Assembly (NCBI GenBank): GCA_017554835.1
Contig: JAFZHO010000027.1
Location: forward strand, 1 to 5,305
DNA length: 5,305 bases
Direction of reading: 5' to 3'
From: Clostridia bacterium
GTDB lineage: Bacteria; Bacillota; Clostridia; Oscillospirales; RGIG7773
In this document: positions 1-4,457 of the stretch, piece after piece
Layout: every line of letters starts with the position of its first letter
Position numbering within the stretch: the first letter of the stretch is position 1
Position numbers and translations under genes: made by a program
Notes under the pieces: generated by a model
What the model was told of the DNA's origin: nothing
The model's input: only the letters and a program-made list of their open reading frames with translations
Databases searched by the model: none

Positions 1-24
1 ATAATCTTATAGCGTTTGAAAAAT

Positions 25-100
25 GCTGGTGTAGCTCAACATGCAGAGCAGCTGACTTGTAATCAGCAGGTTGATGGTTCAATTCCGTTCACCAGCTCCA
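25..100 (+). tRNA. tRNA-Thr, anticodon TGT
   Basis: The full cloverleaf can be drawn. The 7-bp acceptor stem pairs GCTGGTG (25-31) with CACCAGC (90-96), followed by discriminator T97 and an encoded CCA at 98-100. The D stem is GCTC/GAGC. The anticodon stem GCTGA/TCAGC encloses loop CTTGTAA, which places TGT at 58-60 and so reads ACA and other threonine codons. The T arm is GATGG/CCGTT with loop TTCAATT and contains wobble pairs. The 8-nt D loop, AACATGCA, is odd because it lacks the usual GG dinucleotide (G18G19) that docks onto the T loop. Only 5 nt separate this gene from tRNA-Tyr, so the two are almost certainly co-transcribed. The promoter must lie upstream of the window or in its first 24 bases, where I see no clear one. 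Confidence 0.96.
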
Positions 101-105
101 TACGC

Positions 106-189
106 GGGAGGGTTCCCGAGTGGCCAAAGGGGGCAGACTGTAAATCTGTTGCGTAAGCTTCGGTGGTCCGAATCCACCTCCTCCCACCA
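106..189 (+). tRNA. tRNA-Tyr, anticodon GTA
   Basis: This is a class II tRNA of 84 nt with an encoded CCA (187-189). Acceptor strand GGGAGGG (106-112) pairs with TCCTCCC (179-185), with one G-T pair at its base, and the discriminator is A186. The TT-CCC start of the D arm and its GAGTGGCCAAA loop are typical of bacterial tRNA-Tyr. The anticodon loop CTGTAAA places GTA at 140-142. A short variable arm (about 150-161) folds as GC-GTAA-GC, and the T stem is GGTGG/CCACC. The T loop reads TCCGAAT rather than the near-universal TTCGAAT, so the residue normally made into pseudouridine 55 is C. The gene is the second and last of the pair and is followed immediately by a terminator. Confidence 0.96.
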
Positions 190-224
190 AAAAAAGACCT
201 TGTCGAAAGACAAGGTCTTTTTTT
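189..224 (+). terminator. Intrinsic terminator of the tRNA pair
   Basis: A perfect 9-bp stem, GACCTTGTC (196-204) with GACAAGGTC (209-217), is closed by a GAAA tetraloop and followed by seven T residues (218-224). The A run before the stem (189-195) can pair with the T run, extending the helix and making the element potentially bidirectional. It starts directly at the CCA end of tRNA-Tyr, so it marks the 3' end of that transcription unit. Confidence 0.95.
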
Positions 225-227
225 AAC

Positions 228-321
228 TAAATCCGTCCTTACGGACGGGAGAAATCCATCTTCGATGGGTGAAATCACTTGCGTGTCTAAATCCGACTTC
301 GTCGGGTTCAGGACGGATTTA
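228..321. repeat. 11-bp long-range inverted repeat within the hairpin array
   Basis: TAAATCCGTCC (228-238) is the perfect complement of GGACGGATTTA (311-321), and together they enclose three of the small hairpins. The same left arm can instead pair locally (233-238 with 243-248), and TAAATCCG at 288-295 can also pair with CGGATTTA at 314-321. The alternatives exclude each other. This could be a real structural switch or simply the footprint of repeated module duplication. Confidence 0.7.
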
Positions 322-402
322 ATTTCACCGAAACCGAAAGGTTTCGATTTCATCCAAAACTTGTTTTGGATTTCACCGTGAGCATAAGCGAAGGATTTCA
401 CT
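228..402. repeat. Array of small hairpins with ATTTCACC linkers
   Basis: This stretch holds no credible gene. It is filled with short palindromes: CCGTCC/GGACGG (233-248), CCATC-TTC-GATGG (256-268), CAC-TTGC-GTG (276-285), CCGAC-TTC-GTCGG (293-305), CGAAACC-GAAA-GGTTTCG (329-346) and ATCCAAAA-CTTG-TTTTGGAT (352-371). They are joined by a common linker: ATTTCACC at 322-329, ATTTCATC at 347-354, ATTTCACC at 370-377 and ATTTCACT at 395-402, so the right half has a period of 23-25 bp. The left half carries the same linker inverted, as GGTGAAAT (268-275) and a degenerate GGAGAAAT (247-254). I recall similar hairpin arrays near RNA genes in gut Clostridia, but I cannot name a family or check copy number. 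The function is unknown; a mobile REP-like element or an RNA-level insulator are both possible. Confidence 0.85.
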
Positions 403-442
403 AAAAATTTCCGTTAACATGGTTTTGAACGATAAGACCTCA

Positions 443-471
443 TTGTTAAATGAATTGCGCTATGTTATAAT
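443..471 (+). promoter_or_regulatory. Extended -10 promoter for the zinc-ribbon/RDD pair
   Basis: The -35 TTGTTA (443-448) is followed by a 17-bp spacer and a perfect -10 TATAAT (466-471), preceded by the extended TG-N element (463-465). The predicted start point is near 478, leaving only about 15 nt of leader before the ATG at 493. It lies between the hairpin array and the first gene and is the only good promoter for that gene. Confidence 0.8.
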
Positions 472-492
472 AAAATAAAGGACGGTGATGGT

Positions 493-870
493 ATGATACA
501 CGGTGTGAAATATTTCAATGACGATATGGAATATTTAAAGGAAGAACATTTTTGTCCCGATTGCAAAACAAGACTTGAAACCGTTAAAGTTTCAAAAGTT
601 ATTAATCGAAAATCACCAGAAGCCAAAGACTTTGATTTTGGATTAGGGAGCACCCCGAATAAAACCTGGCTTATTGGTAATATAAAATTTATTTGGAAAG
701 AGTTTGAATGTCCAAATTGCAAGAAACATATCACTGTCAAGGAAATGAAAGACATCGAAGGTTATATTGAACCTGAAAAAATCGGAAGTGGAATTGGTGG
801 AAAAATTGTATTTGTAGTTTGTGGTATTTTATTCATAGTAATTTATGCTTTAGTGAAGAAATACTTTTAA
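493..870 (+). CDS. Small zinc-ribbon protein with C-terminal membrane helix
   Basis: I do not recognise a named family for this 125-residue protein. Two CPxC knuckles, C21-P-D-C24 and C73-P-N-C76, are spaced as in a zinc ribbon whose halves are separated by a 48-residue insert. A hydrophobic helix at about 103-121, followed by KKYF, should anchor it in the membrane with the zinc ribbon in the cytoplasm (positive-inside rule). The segment between the knuckles carries a motif-like stretch, KSPEAKDFDFG (40-50). The weak ribosome binding site AAGGA (478-482) lies 10 nt from the ATG at 493. An ATG at 488 is out of frame and stops after two codons. The gene lies 37 bp upstream of the RDD-protein gene, probably in the same operon, so a joint envelope role is plausible but unproven. 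Zinc binding is inferred from the cysteines alone. Confidence 0.85.
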   Translation: MIHGVKYFNDDMEYLKEEHFCPDCKTRLETVKVSKVINRKSPEAKDFDFGLGSTPNKTWLIGNIKFIWKEFECPNCKKHITVKEMKDIEGYIEPEKIGSGIGGKIVFVVCGILFIVIYALVKKYF

Positions 871-884
871 TTTTGGGTTTATGC

Positions 885-890
885 TATAAA
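885..890 (+). promoter_or_regulatory. Possible internal extended -10 element
   Basis: TG-C-TATAAA (882-890) in the gap between the two plus-strand genes resembles an extended -10 box. No convincing -35 lies 16-18 bp upstream (862-867 reads TACTTT). It could give some independent expression of the RDD gene, but in such AT-rich DNA it may be chance. Confidence 0.3.
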
Positions 891-907
891 GAATAGGAGG
901 CAATTAT

Positions 908-1687
908 ATGGATGTTAGATTTAAGAGAATAATCGCTTTTGTGATAGATTATATTACCTTATTTCCTATCCTGTTTATATTCGTTTTTTTATCAACTTTT
1001 TTGCAGACACAATCACAAAGTAATCTTTTAAGGTTCCTTTTGTTTTTTAATATTATTATTCTTGCCTTTGGAGTATTTATATTAAGAGACGTTATTTTCA
1101 AAGGACGGAGTTTAGGTAAAAGAATTTTTGGTTTATATGTTTATGATAAAAATACGTTAAAACAAGCAAATGTGAAACAATGCTTTTTGCGAAACATATT
1201 TTTCTTTTTGTATTTTATAGATGGAATAATATTACTTGTTAGCGGACAAACAATCGGGGATCGAGTTGCCGACACGATGGTAATGTCGAAAAAAAGTTTT
1301 GAATTATATAGTGAAGGTATACAAAAGGATTCCTCTATTCCGAAGAAGAATAAAATCAAAATAATTGTTTTAATAGTTGCGATATTTATTTGTTTTTTAA
1401 TTGCTTTAGAAGGATTAATTCAAATCGCTTTAAATGCTCAAAAGGACAGCGAAGAATATAAAATTGCTTATAGCTATTTCACCGAAAGTGACACTTTTAA
1501 AAAGTTGAACGTTGACGAGTCGAAAATTAACTTTAATCAGTATAGTAAGCATACAAATTCAAAAGATACCACCGTTATTCAAACTGCTAAAATTGAGTTT
1601 GTTGTGAATTTTAGGGCTTTTGAGGTTGTCTGCCACAAAGAAAACGATATTTGGCAAGTATGTGATGACTGCACTCAATTTGAGTAA
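908..1687 (+). CDS. RDD-family membrane protein with C-terminal soluble domain
   Basis: The first 130 residues match the RDD membrane domain: R7 and D14 in the first helix (about 8-30), a second helix (about 42-60), the signature GRSLGKRIFGLYVYD (66-80), R95 before a third hydrophobic segment (about 96-112), and GDRVADT (117-123). RDD proteins are poorly defined; some have been linked to Na+ or Li+/H+ transport, which cannot be assumed here. A lysine-rich linker (140-151) leads to a fourth helix (about 152-175) and a soluble domain (about 178-259), predicted outside the cell. This domain begins YKIAYSYF and ends DIWQVCDDC, which loosely recalls bacterial Coa1/Tim21-like domains; that match is weak. 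It has three cysteines (C242, C252, C255). A good AGGAGG (895-900) lies 7 nt from the ATG. The codons are strongly AT-biased. Confidence 0.9.
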   Translation: MDVRFKRIIAFVIDYITLFPILFIFVFLSTFLQTQSQSNLLRFLLFFNIIILAFGVFILRDVIFKGRSLGKRIFGLYVYDKNTLKQANVKQCFLRNIFFFLYFIDGIILLVSGQTIGDRVADTMVMSKKSFELYSEGIQKDSSIPKKNKIKIIVLIVAIFICFLIALEGLIQIALNAQKDSEEYKIAYSYFTESDTFKKLNVDESKINFNQYSKHTNSKDTTVIQTAKIEFVVNFRAFEVVCHKENDIWQVCDDCTQFE

Positions 1688-1724
1688 AATATTATGCTTT
1701 AGGTCGCAAAATAAGATTTGTAAC

Positions 1725-1762
1725 AATAAAACCCTCGTATCTTTTGATACGAGGGTTTTATT
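1725..1762. terminator. Bidirectional terminator between convergent genes
   Basis: A perfect 17-bp stem (1725-1741 with 1746-1762) has a TTTT loop and core CCCTCGTATC/GATACGAGGG. It is flanked by A-rich and T-rich arms, so both strands end in TTTTATT after the GC core. It lies 37 bp after the RDD gene stop and only 2 bp beyond the stop of the DUF4037 gene on the other strand, so it serves both converging transcripts. Confidence 0.94.
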
Positions 1763-1764
1763 TA

Positions 1765-2706
1765 TTATACCCCATAGAGTATATTCAGGTTTCGGGTTTT
1801 TTCCTTTTGGATTTTGTTATTTACCTCATAGGCGTGGGATTCAAGGGAGGTGGAAGCGAGATTTGAAAGGTTCTGATTTTTAAGTTCCTTTATTATTTCA
1901 AGTGAAACTTTTTCAATAATTTCTGACTTTTTCTCAGCTTCCTTTTTATGGTTAGGGCTTGAAAGAAGATATTCAAGGTCAGAACCTAATTCCGATAGTA
2001 TTTCAAGGTCCTTTAATGCCCGAAAAGTCCATTTATAATAGGGAATATATTTTTTATTAAGAAGAAAAATCACTTTAAGAGAGGAATTTACAAACTCGAA
2101 AGCAGAAAGCGAAGCCGCCCCCGTTTCCCCTCTTTTTATGCATCGATTATAGTTATACTGCCCCGACTGCGCCATAATAACAAGATTTCCCGCAAGTTTT
2201 TTAAGCCGCACGTCTTCGGGGAGATAGCGTAGATTTTCTCTTATTTTTGTTATAAGTCCGAAATTATCGGCGAAGATTTTGCCGTTTGTGCTTTCAAGGA
2301 GAAACTGCTCTGATATAAAAAACCAACCATCGTCTGAGATTTCCCCCTTTTTATCGGCAACTTTTTTCTCAAAAAAATCAGAAATTCTCATAACTCCGTG
2401 GCGATTTCCGCCAACGGGGGAAAGAGGGGATCTTTCAAATCCCATAAACTCTTTGGGAAGCTTTGCATATGCTCTTTCAAGCTGAAATTCCTCTTTTGAG
2501 GAAACTAAATCTTCCCCGGGCAAAAAGATACAAAACCCCGGCTCAAAGTCGTGGTCGCGGGAGATTTCGTCATCGTAGCCGAAGCATTCCGACCCACTTC
2601 CCACAAGGCCAAAGGCGAGATAATCTTTTATATGGGAGAAGTTTTCTTCTATCATTTTTTCGCCGTATTCTTTATAGAATTTTTCAGATAATTCAAGGCC
2701 TTTCAT
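1765..2706 (-). CDS. DUF4037 nucleotidyltransferase-fold protein
   Basis: The 313-residue protein has the signature of the DUF4037 family near its N-terminus: LVGSGSECFGYDDEISRDHD (34-53). This resembles the GS...DxD motif of the polymerase-beta nucleotidyltransferase fold, with G36-S37 as the nucleotide-binding turn and D51/D53 as likely metal ligands. The helical second half contains RCIKRGETGAA (188-198) and YYKWTFRAL (223-231), like substrate-binding helices of kanamycin nucleotidyltransferase-type enzymes. The C-terminal 60 residues are lysine- and glutamate-rich helix. No substrate is known to me; AMP or NMP transfer to a small molecule or protein is inference. The ATG at 2706 has GAGGG (2713-2717) 6 nt upstream, inside the end of the TPR gene. 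The two genes overlap by 14 bp, which suggests coupled translation. The motif residues are intact, so it is probably active. Confidence 0.9.
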   Translation of the reverse strand: MKGLELSEKFYKEYGEKMIEENFSHIKDYLAFGLVGSGSECFGYDDEISRDHDFEPGFCIFLPGEDLVSSKEEFQLERAYAKLPKEFMGFERSPLSPVGGNRHGVMRISDFFEKKVADKKGEISDDGWFFISEQFLLESTNGKIFADNFGLITKIRENLRYLPEDVRLKKLAGNLVIMAQSGQYNYNRCIKRGETGAASLSAFEFVNSSLKVIFLLNKKYIPYYKWTFRALKDLEILSELGSDLEYLLSSPNHKKEAEKKSEIIEKVSLEIIKELKNQNLSNLASTSLESHAYEVNNKIQKEKTRNLNILYGV

Positions 2707-3427
2707 AAATTTCCCTCGCTCTTTGCTCTAATTCCTGCTGATATAAAAAGAAACCGTAATACCCAAAAACGCTGGCGCATTTTTCGCATACGAAGGCGTA
2801 ATACCCGTCTCTTTTTTCGTGGTTATCTAAAATTTTCATGGCTTTTTCAAGAAAAGCGCCTACTATTTCGTCGCTTTCTTCGATGCCCATTTCCGCCTGC
2901 TTTGCATCGGCAATATTAAGATAGGTTATGGCAACGTCCAAAAGTCCGTCGGGGACTTTTTCCATTATGGCGATGGCTTTTTCGTATAGATTATACGCCC
3001 TTTCAAAATCCCCAAGGTCAACGAGGGCAAGAGCCATATTATTATAAAGTCCGCCGAAGCGTTTATCATTTTGGGAAAGCTCTTTTTCGTAGATTATTTT
3101 TGCCTTTTCGTATAGGGGAAGGGCTTTTTCCGCCATTTTAAATGCCTTATAAACGGTGGCGCAGTTAAGGTAGGTTGTTCCTGCGCCGATATTATCTTCA
3201 ATTCCCATTGCTTTTACGAGAGAAAGGGCATTTTCGGCGGCGTTAAGGGCATCGTTTTGCCTTGAGAGCTTTCTATATAGTCCTGCAAGTTCGTTAAGGA
3301 GAAGAAGTTTTTGGCGGTTATCTCCTCTTTTTTCTCCCTCCGAAAGCCAGTATAAAATATGCTCCTCGGCACTTTTATAATCGTTTCTGCCGAGAAAACC
3401 ATCAAGTTTATTTAAAATTCGCTCCAT
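2693..3427 (-). CDS. Tetratricopeptide repeat (TPR) protein
   Basis: This 244-residue all-helical, cytoplasmic protein has no signal peptide. TPR units can be seen at about 41-74, 84-117, 125-158 and 164-204, with a final helix pair at 209-243. Typical TPR residues recur, such as LYEKA (105-109, 147-151) and GDFERAYNLYEKAI (139-152). A CEKC pair lies at 214-217 in the last repeat. The ATG at 3427 has GGAG (3438-3435) 7 nt upstream. It is the first gene of a two-gene operon and overlaps the DUF4037 gene by 14 bp. From the context it most likely acts as a scaffold or partner of the DUF4037 enzyme, as I recall this pair occurring together in other Clostridia. That partnership is inference, and no client or ligand can be named. 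Confidence 0.9.
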   Translation of the reverse strand: MERILNKLDGFLGRNDYKSAEEHILYWLSEGEKRGDNRQKLLLLNELAGLYRKLSRQNDALNAAENALSLVKAMGIEDNIGAGTTYLNCATVYKAFKMAEKALPLYEKAKIIYEKELSQNDKRFGGLYNNMALALVDLGDFERAYNLYEKAIAIMEKVPDGLLDVAITYLNIADAKQAEMGIEESDEIVGAFLEKAMKILDNHEKRDGYYAFVCEKCASVFGYYGFFLYQQELEQRAREIYERP

Positions 3428-3432
3428 AGTAT

Positions 3433-3438
3433 CACTCC
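3433..3438 (-). promoter_or_regulatory. Ribosome binding site of the TPR gene
   Basis: CACTCC on the plus strand reads GGAGTG on the coding strand, with GGAG 7 nt before the ATG at 3427. This fixes the start codon; no other in-frame start with comparable support lies near it. Confidence 0.75.
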
Positions 3439-3453
3439 GTGGGCTTTTTTTAT

Positions 3454-3484
3454 ATTATAGCATAATAAACCCCTTCAGAAAATA
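3454..3484 (-). promoter_or_regulatory. Extended -10 promoter of the TPR-DUF4037 operon
   Basis: On the minus strand, TG-C-TATAAT (3462-3454) is a perfect -10 with the extended TG element. The hexamer 17 bp upstream (3482-3477) reads TTTTCT, a poor -35, so the promoter would rely on the extended -10. That region lies inside the nagB terminator hairpin. The start point is expected near 3447, giving a leader of about 20 nt. Confidence 0.65.
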
Positions 3485-3497
3485 CTGAAGGGGTTTA
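3466..3497. terminator. Terminator downstream of nagB
   Basis: A perfect 13-bp stem, TAAACCCCTTCAG (3466-3478) with CTGAAGGGGTTTA (3485-3497), encloses the loop AAAATA. It begins 16 bp past the nagB stop. In the nagB direction the U tract is modest (TTTATTAT). On the plus strand it is followed by AATTTTTTT, so it would also stop antisense transcription. Confidence 0.85.
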
Positions 3498-3513
3498 ATT
3501 TTTTTAGAAAATA

Positions 3514-4248
3514 TTAGTCAAAAGGATAAGCCGCTTTATCACAAATCAAAGTTACGTCTGGGTGGAACTGCAAAATAGAAGCGGGAACCTGAGGGTCAAC
3601 GGGACCCCAGAAAGTCTTTTTAAGAATTTCTTTTTTATCAGCGCCTGTTACTATCATAACGATTTTTTTAGCCGCCATAATAGTTCCGATACCCATAGTG
3701 ATAGCAGCGCGGGGAACGTCGTCGATAGAATCGAAGAAACGTTTATTAGCGTTAATAGTCATTTCAGTAAGTTTAACTTCGTGAGTCATAGCGGGGAAAT
3801 GGTCTTCCGGTTCGTTGAAACCGATATGGCCATCGTGACCGATACCAAGAAGCTGACAGTCAACTCCGCCCCAAGATTCGATTTTTTCCTCATATTCCTG
3901 ACACATTTTTTCAATATCTTCTGCAAGACCCAAAGGAACGATAGTGTTCTCAGGTTTTATTGAGATATGGCTCAATAGATTATCCTGCATAAATTTGCGG
4001 TAGCTCTGCTCGTGGTCAGGTGCAAGACCTTTATATTCGTCAAGGTTAGCAGAACGAACCTTTGAAAAATCAATTTTACCTGCTTTTTCGCGGGCGATTA
4101 GCTCACGGTAAAGGGGTAGTGGGGTGGAACCTGTTGCAAGACCGATTACTGCGGCAGGTTTTTTTGCAATAACTGCCTCAAATTCGTCAGCGGCAAGTTT
4201 ACCTGCTTGCTCAGCCGTATCGGCTATTAAAATTCTGGTATGAAGCAT
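3514..4248 (-). CDS. nagB: Glucosamine-6-phosphate deaminase
   Basis: This cytoplasmic enzyme converts glucosamine-6-phosphate into fructose-6-phosphate and ammonia, the last step of N-acetylglucosamine and glucosamine catabolism. Family motifs in order are the sugar-phosphate loop GLATGSTP (36-43), NLDEY (68-72), GIGHDGHIGFNEP (135-147), ANKRFF (167-172), GADKK (202-206) and PASILQFHP (222-230). By alignment to E. coli NagB the catalytic residues are D70, D139, H141 and E146, all present, as are the phosphate ligands R170 and K205. At 244 residues it matches the short Bacillus-type enzyme, not the 266-residue allosteric E. coli form, and the E. coli allosteric R158/K160 positions are not conserved. 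GHDG replaces the commoner GxNG or NDG. The ATG at 4248 has AGGAGG (4258-4263) 9 nt upstream. It is monocistronic, divergent from the beta-helix gene, and nagA is not in the window. Confidence 0.97.
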   Translation of the reverse strand: MLHTRILIADTAEQAGKLAADEFEAVIAKKPAAVIGLATGSTPLPLYRELIAREKAGKIDFSKVRSANLDEYKGLAPDHEQSYRKFMQDNLLSHISIKPENTIVPLGLAEDIEKMCQEYEEKIESWGGVDCQLLGIGHDGHIGFNEPEDHFPAMTHEVKLTEMTINANKRFFDSIDDVPRAAITMGIGTIMAAKKIVMIVTGADKKEILKKTFWGPVDPQVPASILQFHPDVTLICDKAAYPFD

Positions 4249-4257
4249 TTTTAATTT

Positions 4258-4263
4258 CCTCCT
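4258..4263 (-). promoter_or_regulatory. Ribosome binding site of nagB
   Basis: CCTCCT on the plus strand is a full AGGAGG on the coding strand, 9 nt from the ATG at 4248. It supports this start and high expression. Confidence 0.85.
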
Positions 4264-4307
4264 AATTTATGTAATTATTATTGTCTAAATATATCATATC
4301 AAAGAAA

Positions 4308-4336
4308 ATTATACTACAACCGTTTTATAGTGTCAA
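4308..4336 (-). promoter_or_regulatory. Perfect-consensus SigA promoter of nagB
   Basis: On the minus strand the -35 TTGACA (4336-4331) and -10 TATAAT (4313-4308) are separated by exactly 17 bp. All twelve bases match consensus. The start point should lie near 4301, giving a leader of about 50 nt. I see no clear NagR/GntR-type palindrome overlapping it, so regulation, if any, is not evident. Confidence 0.92.
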
Positions 4337-4340
4337 TGCA

Positions 4341-4358
4341 ATAAATTTCGTAATTTAT
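4341..4358. repeat. Inverted repeat between divergent promoters
   Basis: ATAAATT (4341-4347) and AATTTAT (4352-4358) form a perfect 7-bp dyad around TCGT. It lies just upstream of both divergent -35 boxes (4331-4336 minus, 4386-4391 plus). A shared operator is possible, but the sequence is AT-only outside the centre and could be chance. Confidence 0.35.
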
Positions 4359-4385
4359 ATATAAATCCTCTTTTTTCTTCAAATA

Positions 4386-4414
4386 TTGACTAATGAGACG
4401 AATAGGTTTAGAAT
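4386..4414 (+). promoter_or_regulatory. Promoter of the beta-helix gene
   Basis: TTGACT (4386-4391), a 17-bp spacer and TAGAAT (4409-4414) match the SigA consensus at 10 of 12 positions. The start point should be near 4421, with a leader of about 37 nt before the ATG at 4458. It is arranged back to back with the nagB promoter. Confidence 0.82.
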
Positions 4415-4443
4415 TATAACGAAAAGAGCTTTCGGGATTTGAT

Positions 4444-4448
4444 GGAGG
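4444..4448 (+). promoter_or_regulatory. Ribosome binding site deciding the beta-helix start
   Basis: GGAGG lies 9 nt from the ATG at 4458. An earlier ATG at 4453 is only 4 nt away and reads ATG-CGA-TGA, so 4458 is the real start. Confidence 0.85.
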
Positions 4449-4457
4449 AAAAATGCG

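Noticed and set aside
163..381. A 72-codon plus-strand open frame
   Set aside because: It starts inside tRNA-Tyr, runs through the terminator and the hairpin array, and has no ribosome binding site.
63..401. A 112-codon minus-strand open frame across the tRNAs and hairpin array
   Set aside because: It reads antisense through two tRNA genes and a terminator. Its repeated GEI-K segments come from the hairpin linkers, and its WIRTTEAYATDLQSAPFGHS stretch is a familiar spurious product of antisense tRNA regions.
228..402. CRISPR array
   Set aside because: The shared unit is only about 8 bp, spacers are themselves palindromic and 15-17 bp long, and the orientation inverts mid-array. No cas genes are present.
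225..490. T-box or metabolite riboswitch leader for the zinc-ribbon gene
   Set aside because: The promoter at 443-471 leaves only about 15 nt of leader, so the hairpins lie upstream of transcription. No T-box AGGGTGGNACCGCG-like motif is visible.
1620..1883. An 87-codon plus-strand open frame across the convergent terminator
   Set aside because: It starts inside the RDD gene in another frame, crosses the 17-bp terminator stem and ends antisense to the DUF4037 gene. It has no start signal.
2279..2708. Two plus-strand open frames antisense to the DUF4037 gene
   Set aside because: They are shadows of a well-supported minus-strand gene, lack ribosome sites and have arginine/serine/proline-rich nonsense composition.
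3562..3963. A 133-codon plus-strand open frame antisense to nagB
   Set aside because: It is fully inside nagB, which has all family motifs; no ribosome site or domain is seen.
4265..4345. NagR-type operator at nagB
   Set aside because: TTGTCTAAAT at 4281-4290 was considered, but it lacks the matching half-site expected of a GntR-family NagR palindrome.
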